Positions 33,971 to 43,213 of a stretch of 64,000 nucleotides of DNA are shown here, piece after piece. Every line of letters starts with the position of its first letter. Position 1 is the stretch's first letter. Source of the stretch: DATARH01 sp036268425 (GTDB taxonomy: Bacteria; Pseudomonadota; Alphaproteobacteria; ATCC43930; CGMCC-115725); assembly GCA_036268425.1 (NCBI GenBank), contig DATAUE010000016.1:1-64000 (forward strand), read 5' to 3'. A model generated the notes under the pieces. It did no database searches, was not told the origin of the DNA, and saw only the letters and a program-made list of their open reading frames with translations. A program made the translations under genes and the position numbers.

Positions 33971-36262
33971 TTATTCCGCAGCCATCCGCGGCGGGTCCTG
34001 CTCGTCGAGCATGGCGCGGACCTTGGGCGGCGACATCGGCAGATCTCGCATCCTTGTGCCGGCCGCGTCGGCGATCGCATTGGCGACCGCCGCCATCGGC
34101 GGCACGATCGGCACTTCGCCGACGCCACGCGCGCCAAACGGATGGCGGGGATTTGGCACCTCGATCATCACCGGCTCGATCATCGGCATGTCGGAGGCAA
34201 CCGGGATGCGGTAGTCGAGGAAGCCAGGGTTATCGAGGCGGCCGTTCTTATCGTAGATATATTCCTCATTGAGCGCCCAGCCCACACCCTGCGCAACACC
34301 GCCCTGGATCTGACCTTCGACATAAGACGGGTGGATCGCCCGGCCGACATCCTGGATCGCGGTGTAGCGCAGAACCTTGACGTGGCCGGTCTCGCGATCG
34401 ACCTCGACATCACAGATATGCGTGGCAAAACCGGGGCCGGCGCCCTGTGCGTTGATTGAAATCTCGGCGTTGATCGGACCACCGGTGCGGCCCGATTTCG
34501 CCGCGATCTCGGCCAGCGACAACGGCTCGAAGCTGCCCGCATTTGGTCCCGCCGGGTAGGCCTTGCCGTCTTTCCAGTCGACCGCTTCGGGGCTGATATC
34601 CCACAACATCGCGGCGCGCTTTTTGAGGTCGGTGACAACGGTCTCGGCTGCCTGCGTCACCGCCATGCCGGTGGCAAACGTAACGCGGCTGCCGCCGGTC
34701 AGAAAGCAATAACCGGTCGATGCGGTATCGGCGACGACGGCGCGCACCCGCTCATAGGGGATGCCCAGCACCTCGGCCGCCATCATCGCCATCGCGGCGC
34801 GCGAGCCGCCGATATCCGGGTTGCCCTCGACCACGGTCGCAGTGCCGTCTTCGTTGATGTGGACCTGCGCCGCCGACTCGCCACCGATGTTGAACCAGAA
34901 GCCCGAAGCGACGCCTCGTCCTTGGTTGGGGCCAAGCGGCTGTTGCATGTGCGGGTGATTCTTGGCGACTTCAAGCGTCTGAAGATAGCCGATATTGGCC
35001 CAGGTCGGCCCGTGCGCCGCCTTGGTGCCATCAGTGGCAGCGTTGATCTCGCGCAGCTTGAGCGGGTCGATCTGGAGTTCGCGTGCCAATTCGTCGAGGC
35101 AGCTTTCGACGCCGAACGACGAGATCGGCGCTCCCGGCGCACGATAGGCCGCGACCTTCGGGCGATTCGACACGACGTCGTAGCCAACGATGTTGACATG
35201 CGGGATGTCGTACATCGCAAAGCCGCACATGCAGCCGGGGCCGACCGGCGACCCCGGAAACGCGCCGGCCTGGTATTTCAGCGTCAGTTCGGCGGCAACG
35301 ATCTTGCCGTCCTTTTTCGCACCGAGTTTGACTTCGATGACGCCGCCGGAGGTTGGGCCGGTACCGCGGAATACTTCTTCACGGCTCATCATCATCTTGA
35401 TTGGCCGGCCGGTCTTTTTCGACAGGGCGAGCGCCACCGGCTCCAGATAAACCAGCGTCTTGCCGCCGAACCCGCCGCCGATTTCGGCCGGCATCGCGCG
35501 GATATTGGCAATATCGATATTGAGCAGCTTCGCGCAATACGCCCGGACCATGAACTGGCCCTGGCTGCTGCTGAAAATCGTGCACTGCCCATCGGCGCCG
35601 GCAGACACGACGCAGGCATGCGGTTCGAGATAGGCCTGATGCACCGGCTTTGTCGTGTAGCGGCGCTCGATCGTCACTTCGGCCTCCGCCCAGCCGGTCG
35701 CCATGTCGCCTTTGGCAAAGCCGATGCGCTTGGCGATATTCGATGCCTTGGTCGGCTTCGGGTCGATACCGGAGGTGAACAGGTCGTCGTGCAGGACCGG
35801 GGCGTCGTCCTTCATCGCGTCTTCGACGTCGATGACGTGCGGCAGCACCTCGTACTCGACTTCGATCAGATCGAGCGCTTCGTCGGCGATCGACGGCGAC
35901 ATTGCCGCCACCGCGGCAACGGCGTGCCCGTCATAAAGCACCTTGCCGCGCGCCATGCAGTTGTACGACAGGTCGCGGAAATTCATCGGACCTTCACCGA
36001 CAAACGCTTCCTCCGACTTGATCTGGGGGAAATCGTCGGCGGTGACCACGGCTTTGACGCCAGCCAGCTTCAGCGCCTTGTCGGCATTGATCGAGACAAT
36101 GCGCGCATGCGCGTGCGGGCTGCGCTTAACCTTGGCCCACAACATGCCGGGCATCACCATGTCGGCGCCGAACGCCGCGCGCCCGATGACTTTGTCGACA
36201 CCGTCCGGACGGATCGGGCGGGTGCCGACGACTTTGAGAGAGGCTTTATCGAGATACGTCAT
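33971..36262 (-). CDS. Molybdopterin-binding large subunit, xanthine dehydrogenase family
   Basis: The 763-residue catalytic subunit has the CoxL/XdhB fold: GRAAFGADMVMPGMLWAKVKRSPHAHA near the start, the GGGFGGK molybdopterin loop, and FGARGVGEVP carrying the active-site Glu. The substrate loop reads AYRAPGAP rather than the AYRCSFR of form I CO dehydrogenase or AYRGAGR of form II, so it is not a true CO dehydrogenase. It hydroxylates an unidentified aromatic or aldehyde substrate. It overlaps the S subunit by ATGA. Confidence 0.9.
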   Translation of the reverse strand: MTYLDKASLKVVGTRPIRPDGVDKVIGRAAFGADMVMPGMLWAKVKRSPHAHARIVSINADKALKLAGVKAVVTADDFPQIKSEEAFVGEGPMNFRDLSYNCMARGKVLYDGHAVAAVAAMSPSIADEALDLIEVEYEVLPHVIDVEDAMKDDAPVLHDDLFTSGIDPKPTKASNIAKRIGFAKGDMATGWAEAEVTIERRYTTKPVHQAYLEPHACVVSAGADGQCTIFSSSQGQFMVRAYCAKLLNIDIANIRAMPAEIGGGFGGKTLVYLEPVALALSKKTGRPIKMMMSREEVFRGTGPTSGGVIEVKLGAKKDGKIVAAELTLKYQAGAFPGSPVGPGCMCGFAMYDIPHVNIVGYDVVSNRPKVAAYRAPGAPISSFGVESCLDELARELQIDPLKLREINAATDGTKAAHGPTWANIGYLQTLEVAKNHPHMQQPLGPNQGRGVASGFWFNIGGESAAQVHINEDGTATVVEGNPDIGGSRAAMAMMAAEVLGIPYERVRAVVADTASTGYCFLTGGSRVTFATGMAVTQAAETVVTDLKKRAAMLWDISPEAVDWKDGKAYPAGPNAGSFEPLSLAEIAAKSGRTGGPINAEISINAQGAGPGFATHICDVEVDRETGHVKVLRYTAIQDVGRAIHPSYVEGQIQGGVAQGVGWALNEEYIYDKNGRLDNPGFLDYRIPVASDMPMIEPVMIEVPNPRHPFGARGVGEVPIVPPMAAVANAIADAAGTRMRDLPMSPPKVRAMLDEQDPPRMAAE

Positions 36263-36744
36263 GCCGAGGCCTCCCCGCGCATCACCGCGGCAGCATCCAT
36301 GACCGCGCGCAGCACCTTGTCATAGCCGGTGCAACGGCAAAGATTGCCGGCGAGCCAATAACGCGCCTCTTCCTCGGTCGGGTTGAGCGTCGTATCGAGC
36401 AGCGCCTTTGCCGCGACGATCAGGCCGGGGGTGCAGAAGCCGCACTGCAGCGCCGCATGCTCCAGAAATTTCTGCTGCACGGGGTGCAGCTTGTCACCGT
36501 CAGCGATGCCCTCGATCGTCGTGATCGCGTGCCCTTCAGCCTCGACGCCGAGGAACAGGCAGGAGCACATCAGGGTGCCGTCGACGAGAACGCTGCAGGC
36601 TCCGCAGTCACCCGAACCGCAGCCTTCCTTGCTGCCGGTGAGGCCGAGCTCGTCGCGCAGCACATCGAGCAGCGTCTGCTGCGACTCACAGAGAAATTCG
36701 ACCGGCTCGCCGTTTATGACCGTCGTAACGTGATGCTTGCTCAT
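36259..36744 (-). CDS. (2Fe-2S) subunit of molybdenum hydroxylase
   Basis: The 161-residue protein has two [2Fe-2S] sites: C42-x4-C47-x2-C50 with C62 (plant ferredoxin type) and C101-x2-C104 with C136-x-C138 (LCRCTGY). It passes electrons between the Mo site and FAD. Start 36744 is an ATG with GAGAGGAGAG upstream; an in-frame TTG precedes it. Confidence 0.95.
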   Translation of the reverse strand: MSKHHVTTVINGEPVEFLCESQQTLLDVLRDELGLTGSKEGCGSGDCGACSVLVDGTLMCSCLFLGVEAEGHAITTIEGIADGDKLHPVQQKFLEHAALQCGFCTPGLIVAAKALLDTTLNPTEEEARYWLAGNLCRCTGYDKVLRAVMDAAAVMRGEASA

Positions 36745-36758
36745 CAAATACTCTCCTC

Positions 36759-37628
36759 TCAGCGCGTCGCAGCGCGCTCGAATGCAATCGCGGCCACCCG
36801 GCGTGCCAGGACACCGGCCACCTTGGTGCGGTATTCGATCGTGCCGCGCTTGTCGGTAATCGGCTTGCAGGCCGCCTGCGCCGCGGCATCGAGCTTTGCC
36901 AGGGTGGCGTCATCGAGCTTGTGCCCGATCAACGCCCTGGCGGCGTCATCGACGATGACCGCGGTCGGTGCGACCGCCCCCAGCACGACCCGTGCATCGG
37001 TGCAGGTACCGCCGGCATCAAGCGTTACATTGACGCCGCAACCGACGACCGCAATGTCCATTTCGGTGCGCGGAATAAAGCGCAGATACGCGTCGCACTG
37101 GCGCGCCTTCGGCTTCGGGATCTTGAACTCGACGATGAACTCGCCCTTTTCCAGCGTCGTGCGGCCAGGGCCGGTGCAGACGGCTTCGGCCAGTACCTCG
37201 CGACGCCCATTCGGGCCGGCGATCGTGCAGGTCGCGCGCGCCGCGATGACGGCGGGAACGCTGTCCGCGGCCGGCGAGGCGTTGCACAGATTGCCCGCCA
37301 GCGACGCGCGGCCCTGAATCTGCGTCGACCCGATCAGGTCTGCGCCTTCGACGATGCCGGGCCACGCATGTTCGAGCCCCTTATGGTCGCTCAGCGTGGC
37401 ACCTGGAGTCGCCGCACCGATGATGAAAAAACCGCCTTCCTCGCGGATCCCGATGAGACCGGGGATGCGTTTGGTGTCCACGATCAACTCGGGCTTCAGC
37501 CGGCCGCTCTTCAGTTGCACCAGCAGATCGGTCCCACCGGACATGACTTTTGCCAGACCGGCGGCGCTGGCCAACGCCTTCACGGCTTCGTCGACCGTCG
37601 TCGGCGCCGTGTAATTGACCCTCGGCAT
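36759..37628 (-). CDS. FAD-binding subunit of molybdenum hydroxylase
   Basis: The 289-residue CoxM/XdhA-type protein has VMSGGTDLLVQLKSG, GSTQIQGRASLAGNLCNASPAADSVP (FAD-binding loops) and LGAVAPTAV. Start 37628 follows CAGGAGCG; the frame is open further upstream but lacks an RBS. First gene of the M-S-L operon; the next starts 14 bases on. Confidence 0.9.
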   Translation of the reverse strand: MPRVNYTAPTTVDEAVKALASAAGLAKVMSGGTDLLVQLKSGRLKPELIVDTKRIPGLIGIREEGGFFIIGAATPGATLSDHKGLEHAWPGIVEGADLIGSTQIQGRASLAGNLCNASPAADSVPAVIAARATCTIAGPNGRREVLAEAVCTGPGRTTLEKGEFIVEFKIPKPKARQCDAYLRFIPRTEMDIAVVGCGVNVTLDAGGTCTDARVVLGAVAPTAVIVDDAARALIGHKLDDATLAKLDAAAQAACKPITDKRGTIEYRTKVAGVLARRVAAIAFERAATR

Positions 37629-37908
37629 GTTCGCTCCTGAAATGACTGGGCGCGCTTCCGCCATCGCCGGACGGCGGTCGGACGCAGCACTTATGTGGCT
37701 TACACCACCAGCACCGGCAACGTGAAGTGCAAATGCAGTCGTAAAGACTATGAAGTTGAGAACAGTTGTAGCGTAATATCCATGTGGAAATAACGCTGAC
37801 ATGGCGCTTTATTGATACTGGACAAGGCCGAGCCTGGCAAACCAACTGAATACCCATGCTGCACAACCCCTGCCGCGGCAGGCTCGGGTTCTCGACAAAG
37901 GACCGATT

Positions 37909-39402
37909 ATGAGCGGACCTGCCCTTCTGTTGGCAATCGACCAGGGCACCACCAGCACTCGTGCAATCCTGTTTGACGCGACCGGCGCCATCCGCCACAT
38001 CGCGCGCCTCGACCTGACCCAGTTCTATCCGCAGCCCGGCTGGGTCGAGCACGACCCCGAAGAAATCTGGCAGGCGGTGGTGGCGACCTGCCGCGAAGCC
38101 ATCGCCGCCGCCAATGCTGAACCGATTGTCGCGATCGGCATCACCAACCAGCGCGAAACCACGGTGTTGTGGGAGCGCGCCACCGGGCGCCCGGTCCATA
38201 ACGCGATCGTCTGGCAGGACCGGCGGACCGAACCGCTCTGCGCCGCCTGGCGCTCCGCCGGTTTCGCCGGCACGGTCGCGCTCCGCACTGGCCTCGTCAT
38301 CGATCCGTATTTCTCGGCCTCGAAAATCCGCTGGCTGCTCGACACCATTCCAGGGCTACGCGAGCGTGCCCGTGCGGGCGAGATTGCCTTCGGGACGATC
38401 GACAGCTTTCTGCTATGGCGGCTGACCGGCGGCGCGCTGCATGCGACCGATGTCACCAACGCTGCGCGCACGATGCTGTTCGATCTGCATCACCTGGAGT
38501 GGTCCGACGACCTGCTCCATGCCCTCGAAATTCCGCGCGCCATCTTGCCGGAGGTGCGCGATACCGGCGGCGATTTCGGGGTCACGGTCGACGGGCTGTT
38601 CGACGCGCCGATCCCGATCGCCGGGGTCGTCGGGGATCAGCAATCAGCGGCGATCGGCCAAGCCTGCTTCCGCTCCGGCATGATCAAATGCACCTACGGC
38701 ACCGGCGCCTTCGCGCTGCTGCATACCGGCGCGCAACCGGCGGTATCACAGCACCGCCTGCTGTCGACGGTCGCCTACCGGCTGCGGGGCGAAACCGCCT
38801 ACGCGCTCGAAGGCAGCATCTTTGTCGCCGGGGCCGCGGTGCAATGGATGCGCGACCGGCTGCACGCGTTCGCCGCCGCTCCGGATATTCAGGGCCTCGC
38901 CGAACAAGCCGATCCGCGGCAGCGCGTCTATCTCGTTCCTGCTTTTGCCGGACTTGGAACGCCCCATTGGTCGGCCGCGGCGCGCGGGGCGCTGACCGGC
39001 CTGACCGCCGAATGCGGATTGCCGGAAATCGCGCGGGCGACGCTCGAAGCGACGGGTTATCAGACGCGCGACCTGATCGCGGCGATGCAAGGAGACAGCA
39101 GCATCGCCATCGACAGCTTGCGCGTCGATGGCGGTATGGCCGCCAACGACTGGATGCTCCAGTTTCTCGCCGATATCCTGCCGGCGCGGATCGCGCGGCC
39201 GGCCTCACTCGAAACGACCGCGTGGGGCGCGGCCTACGTCGCCGGGCTGATGCGCGGCGTTTGCCCCGAACCGGAAGCGATGATGCGGTGTTGGTCGGCA
39301 GACCGGAGTTTTACGCCGGCGATGACATCGGCCGAGCGCGAAGAACGCTGTGCCGGCTGGCAGCGGGCGGTCGCCGGCGTTCTCGCGGCTGGGGCACCGT
39401 GA
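37909..39402 (+). CDS. glpK: Glycerol kinase
   Basis: The 497-residue FGGY-family kinase has LLAIDQGTTSTRAILFD (phosphate 1 loop), the GITNQRETTVLWE and IVWQDRRT substrate-binding segments and RVDGGMAANDWMLQFLADIL near the C-terminus. It phosphorylates glycerol to glycerol 3-phosphate with ATP. No glpF or glpD is adjacent. It is divergent from the molybdenum hydroxylase operon; CCATGT/ACATGG arms (37780-37804) in the shared promoter are a weak operator candidate. Confidence 0.95.
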   Translation: MSGPALLLAIDQGTTSTRAILFDATGAIRHIARLDLTQFYPQPGWVEHDPEEIWQAVVATCREAIAAANAEPIVAIGITNQRETTVLWERATGRPVHNAIVWQDRRTEPLCAAWRSAGFAGTVALRTGLVIDPYFSASKIRWLLDTIPGLRERARAGEIAFGTIDSFLLWRLTGGALHATDVTNAARTMLFDLHHLEWSDDLLHALEIPRAILPEVRDTGGDFGVTVDGLFDAPIPIAGVVGDQQSAAIGQACFRSGMIKCTYGTGAFALLHTGAQPAVSQHRLLSTVAYRLRGETAYALEGSIFVAGAAVQWMRDRLHAFAAAPDIQGLAEQADPRQRVYLVPAFAGLGTPHWSAAARGALTGLTAECGLPEIARATLEATGYQTRDLIAAMQGDSSIAIDSLRVDGGMAANDWMLQFLADILPARIARPASLETTAWGAAYVAGLMRGVCPEPEAMMRCWSADRSFTPAMTSAEREERCAGWQRAVAGVLAAGAP

Positions 39403-39738
39403 CCTTCTCGCCCAAATCCACGGCGAACCTGCTGTGCGATCTGCCGGATTCCGGATAACGGAGAGGTCGTTACCGCGGTCTCCGCCCGCCCGGGCACCGG
39501 CATCCAGGACAACCTCGCCGACAAGGCGGGGAAGCTCGGAAATCCCGGTTTGGAAGTACGGCGGGGGCGGCGCGCGAGCGCCGTGTTCCTCACCGGAAGA
39601 GTTCACGCAGAAGAAACCGCCGTGATCCATAGAAGCTTGACGAGCCAATCCATTGCGCACCACTTCCAGGTCGATCGGCATGACCGCTTACACAATTCCA
39701 AATCCCACCAGTCAATATCCGCGACGGGAGCCAGCGGG
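39403..39738. other. Gene-free stretch after glpK
   Basis: The 336 bases hold no convincing gene. A minus-strand frame (39205-39681) contains LEVVRNGLARQ and VVLDAGARAGG-like phrases, but it has no RBS and overlaps glpK. CCGGATTCCGG (39443 region) is a short palindrome. I see no terminator with a T-run. Confidence 0.4.
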
Positions 39739-40632
39739 ATGTTCAACGGATTTCGCGCCACGACCATTAGCACCGCGGACTGCACCTTCTTTGTCCGCAT
39801 CGCTGGATCTGGGGCGCCGCTTCTGCTCCTCCACGGCTTCCCGGAAACGCATCTCATGTGGAGGGATGTCGCCCCGATCCTCGCGAAAAATTTCACCGTG
39901 GTCTGCGCCGATCTGCGCGGGTACGGGCAAAGCGGCTGTCCAGCGTCTGCCGCGGATCACGCTCCTTATTCGAAGCGGGTCATGGCCGAAGACATGGTCC
40001 TGGTCATGCGACAGCTCGGCTTCGAGCGGTTTGCCGTCGCCGGCCATGATCGCGGAGGACGCGTCGCCTACCGGATGGCGCTAGACCATCGCCCCGTCGT
40101 CACCCGGCTTTCCGTCCTCGACATCCTGCCAACGGCAGTGGTGTGGGATCGCGCCGACGCACGTTTGACGCTGAGTTTCTGGCCCTGGAGCCTGCTCGCG
40201 CAAAAAGAGCCTCTGCCGGAACGTCTCCTGGCCGGGGCACCGGACGCTGTTGTCGACAACGCAATTGGCCAATGGGGATCACGGGTCGATGCATTTCCCG
40301 CCGAGGTCACAGCCGCCTATGTGGACGCTCTTCGCGATGCCGTGCATGCCCACGCGATCTGTGAAGAATATCGGGCCGCAGCAACGATCGACCGCGCGCA
40401 CGATGCCCATGACTTGGTAGCCGGAAACAAGATTATATGCCCGGTGCAGGCGCTTTGGAGCGCGCACGGCGGACTGGAGAATTGGTATTCGAGCGAGGGA
40501 GGCCCACTCGCCCTGTGGCAAACATGGGCTGATGACGTAAGCGGTGGGGCGGTTGCAGGAGGGCACTTCTTTCCCGAGGAATCTCCCCGCGAGACGGCCG
40601 CCGCTTTGCATGCATTCTTTGCTCTTGAATGA
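39739..40632 (+). CDS. Alpha/beta hydrolase, fluoroacetate-dehalogenase-like
   Basis: The 297-residue hydrolase aligns by eye with the haloacetate/fluoroacetate dehalogenase group. HGFPET (32-37) forms the oxyanion loop, GHDRGGR supplies nucleophile Asp104 with Arg105 and Arg108, Asp128 (VLDILPT) fits the acid and His276 (GGHFFPEE) the base. YRA near ICEEYRAA matches the halide-site Tyr. The halide-site His-Trp pair of FAcD (HWSFLAQ) reads PWSLLAQ here, so the His is replaced by Pro. The substrate may therefore be an epoxide, an ester or a different halide. GGGAG precedes the ATG. Confidence 0.75.
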   Translation: MFNGFRATTISTADCTFFVRIAGSGAPLLLLHGFPETHLMWRDVAPILAKNFTVVCADLRGYGQSGCPASAADHAPYSKRVMAEDMVLVMRQLGFERFAVAGHDRGGRVAYRMALDHRPVVTRLSVLDILPTAVVWDRADARLTLSFWPWSLLAQKEPLPERLLAGAPDAVVDNAIGQWGSRVDAFPAEVTAAYVDALRDAVHAHAICEEYRAAATIDRAHDAHDLVAGNKIICPVQALWSAHGGLENWYSSEGGPLALWQTWADDVSGGAVAGGHFFPEESPRETAAALHAFFALE

Positions 40633-40663
40633 CACAGCAGCCGTTCAGCCGCATCTAGTCCAG

Positions 40664-41566
40664 CTAAAGCCCCGCTGTCTTTGTCAAAAACGCGTCGCGC
40701 ATGCCGCGGCTGATATAATTGGCGACCCCGACCGGCAGTCGGTCGCCTCGCCGCCCGCCGGCGATCCACTGGTCCATCGCGCCGGGGCCCCAATTATAGG
40801 CGCCGAGCGCATCCGCCCAGTTGCCGTAGCGGCGGAACATCTGAGCCAGATACGCCCGCCCGATCAGGCGGTTCTCGCGCAGGTCGAAGCGGTTGCCGCC
40901 GCCGACATCGTTGGCCGCCGCCTCGCTGACTTGCATCGGTCCTTGCGGTCCGGTGGGCGATGGCCGCCACATGCGCAAATCCGCGCCGTGCCGCGACTCC
41001 ATCCCGTCCACAGCGAACGCGACCCGGTCGAGTTCGCCGATGCTAGCCGGCCCGAACAGGTCGAAATCAATGGGATCGCGCGCGGCCGCGGCCGCCAGCG
41101 CCGTCGCGGTCACGCCGCGCACCACGGTGACGGCCGATTGCGCGTCGCCAAAGCTGATCTTTTCGGAATAGGTCCACGGCGGCAGGTCGGCGCGATGCGC
41201 CAGGCTCAGCGGCATGCCGGCGCCACCGCCGCGCACGATCGTCACCTGATCGACCCGGCCGCTGCCGAAGCTGACGATTTCGGTGCTCCGCGGCGCTGCG
41301 GTGGCGGGCAGCGGCGCGTTAACGCGCAGAGGCGCTCGGGCCGGTATCGGCGTCGCCGCGATGCCGCGCACCACCTGCACCGGCAGATGCCGTCGATCGC
41401 GGAAGATCACCGTATCGACGACAACAGGGCGCGTACCGACAATTTGCGACAGTAATGGCGCCGATTTCTCGACGACATCTCCCGCGATCGCTGGTGTCAG
41501 GCTGCCGGCAACCGCGAAACCAATGCCGCATGCCGCGCGTTTTCGCCGATTATTGCGGTTGCGCAT
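40664..41566 (-). CDS. Lytic transglycosylase-like exported protein
   Basis: The 300-residue protein has a basic N-terminus (RNRNNRRKRAACG) and a hydrophobic stretch ending TPAIA, a probable signal peptide. Residues about 180-290 form a transglycosylase-SLT-like domain with ESRHGADLRMWRPSPTGPQGPMQVSEAAA (catalytic Glu in ESRHG) and ALGAYNWGPG. It would cleave peptidoglycan in the periplasm. A Val/Arg-repeat region (VVRGIAATP, VVRGVTAT) before the domain is unusual. Confidence 0.8.
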   Translation of the reverse strand: MRNRNNRRKRAACGIGFAVAGSLTPAIAGDVVEKSAPLLSQIVGTRPVVVDTVIFRDRRHLPVQVVRGIAATPIPARAPLRVNAPLPATAAPRSTEIVSFGSGRVDQVTIVRGGGAGMPLSLAHRADLPPWTYSEKISFGDAQSAVTVVRGVTATALAAAAARDPIDFDLFGPASIGELDRVAFAVDGMESRHGADLRMWRPSPTGPQGPMQVSEAAANDVGGGNRFDLRENRLIGRAYLAQMFRRYGNWADALGAYNWGPGAMDQWIAGGRRGDRLPVGVANYISRGMRDAFLTKTAGL

Positions 41567-41731
41567 CCCCGCAAGCCCTGCGTCAAACCCAATAGCGTCA
41601 TAAACCCGGTGGTTTCATAACGCCGATCCTGCTGTCGCGGCAAGCCGCTTGCCAATACAAGCTTGGCAGGGGCGGCGTTGCGATGACACGATGCGGCTTC
41701 CGCCGGTATCGGCCGAGAGAGGGAGCGCGCC

Positions 41732-42919
41732 ATGACCCGACCCTTTGAGGGGATCCGCATCATCGACATCACGCATGTGCTGGCCGGCCCGTTTGCAGCC
41801 TATCAGCTGGCGGTGCTCGGCGCCGACGTGATCAAGGTCGAGCATCCCGACGATCCCGACCAGAGCCGTGACAGCGGCACCGACCGCGCCCTCAACCGCG
41901 CCGGCATGGGCACCGGGTTTCTGACCCAAGGATCGAACAAGCGCTCGATCACACTCGACCTGAAGCAGGAGAGCGGCCGCGAGGTCCTCAAAAAACTGGT
42001 CAAGACCGCCGACGTGCTGGTGCAGAATTACCGGCCCGGCGCCTTCGAGCGGCTCGGCCTCGGTTATGAGGCGCTGCTGGAGATCAACCCGCGGCTGATC
42101 TATTGCTCGATCTCCGCCTTCGGGCAGGACGGCACTCGCCGCGAACAGACCGCCTACGACCACGTCATCCAGGCGACCTCAGGCCTGATGGCGATGACCG
42201 GCACCGAGGAGGTGCACCCGATCAAGTTCGGCGCCCCGGCGGTCGATTACGCGACCGGCACGATGGGCGCGTTTGCGCTCGCCAGCGCATTGTTTCAGCG
42301 CGAACGGACCGGCAAGGGCCAGCATATCGACCTCGCGATGGTCGGGGTCGCGATGATGCTGATGGGGTCGCATCTGACTGGCTATATGCGCAACGGCCGC
42401 GAACCGAAGCCGCACGGCAACAAGCAGCCTTACGCGACCAATAGCTGCTATGAGGCGAAAGACGCGCTCTTGATGATCGGCGCCAGCAACATCGGGCAGC
42501 AGAAGCGGCTGTGGACCGTGCTTGAACGGCCCGATCTGATCAAGACCGACAACGAGGCGCGCGAAAAGGATCGCGAGCGCGAGGCGCAAGTGCTCGCCGA
42601 CATCATCAAGACACGCACCGCTGACGAATGGGAAGGCTGGTTCCAGGCGCGGCATGTTCCGGCCGCCCGGGTCCGCACGATGGCCGAAGCCGTCGCCGAC
42701 CCGCATTTCCAGACCCGCAACGTCTTCCACCGTCACGAATCGGCGCCGGGAATCGACGGATCGTTTGGCGTGCCGCTGGCCGCTTTCAAATTCGCTCATG
42801 GCGGCCCGAGCATCGAAACGCCGCCGCCGGTGATGGGCGCGGATACCGATTCGGTACTGCAGGAGCTGGGCTACGCTACCGCCGATATCGCGGCGATGCG
42901 CGCATCGCGAGCGATCTGA
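41732..42919 (+). CDS. CaiB/BaiF family III CoA-transferase
   Basis: The 395-residue protein begins FEGIRIIDITHVLAGPFAAYQLAVLGADVIKVEHPDDPD, the family opening, and has Asp172 in GAPAVDYATG at the position of the catalytic aspartate of formyl-CoA transferase. It moves CoA between an acyl-CoA and a carboxylic acid without ATP. GAGAGGGAG precedes the ATG. No partner acyl-CoA enzyme is adjacent except the PhyH-type genes downstream. Confidence 0.9.
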   Translation: MTRPFEGIRIIDITHVLAGPFAAYQLAVLGADVIKVEHPDDPDQSRDSGTDRALNRAGMGTGFLTQGSNKRSITLDLKQESGREVLKKLVKTADVLVQNYRPGAFERLGLGYEALLEINPRLIYCSISAFGQDGTRREQTAYDHVIQATSGLMAMTGTEEVHPIKFGAPAVDYATGTMGAFALASALFQRERTGKGQHIDLAMVGVAMMLMGSHLTGYMRNGREPKPHGNKQPYATNSCYEAKDALLMIGASNIGQQKRLWTVLERPDLIKTDNEAREKDREREAQVLADIIKTRTADEWEGWFQARHVPAARVRTMAEAVADPHFQTRNVFHRHESAPGIDGSFGVPLAAFKFAHGGPSIETPPPVMGADTDSVLQELGYATADIAAMRASRAI

Positions 42920-43213
42920 CCGCCATTCTGCACTGCAAAAGAAAAAACGTGGACAACCCCGGCGATCGGGATGAGAGTCGGGCATTCGGAAATGGAAGCT
43001 GCTTGGCGGCTTCGCTGTCTGTGGTTGGGGAAGCAGCCTTGCTTGCTTTCGGCCAGCGACCGGAGCAAGGACGACCTGACCGGTCGCCGTCGGACACGGC
43101 CGGGGTGGGAATACAGGCGTTAAACGCGGCGCCAGCACGTTTGATTTCTTGTTGCCGTAGATGCCGCGTCGGGCAAGACCGCCGTGGCATCGAAGTTGGG
43201 GGTCGGCAAAAGA

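Noticed and set aside
34859..36325. 488-residue plus-strand frame over the molybdenum hydroxylase
   Set aside because: Shadow of a high-GC gene; no family pattern and no RBS.
33971..37628. Aerobic CO dehydrogenase (coxMSL)
   Set aside because: The large subunit has AYRAPG in place of the form I AYRCSFR or form II AYRGAGR loop, so only the family, not the reaction, is supported.
39205..39681. Minus-strand frame with LEVVRNGLARQ and VVLDAGARAGG
   Set aside because: Overlaps glpK, lacks RBS and matches no family convincingly; treated as non-coding.
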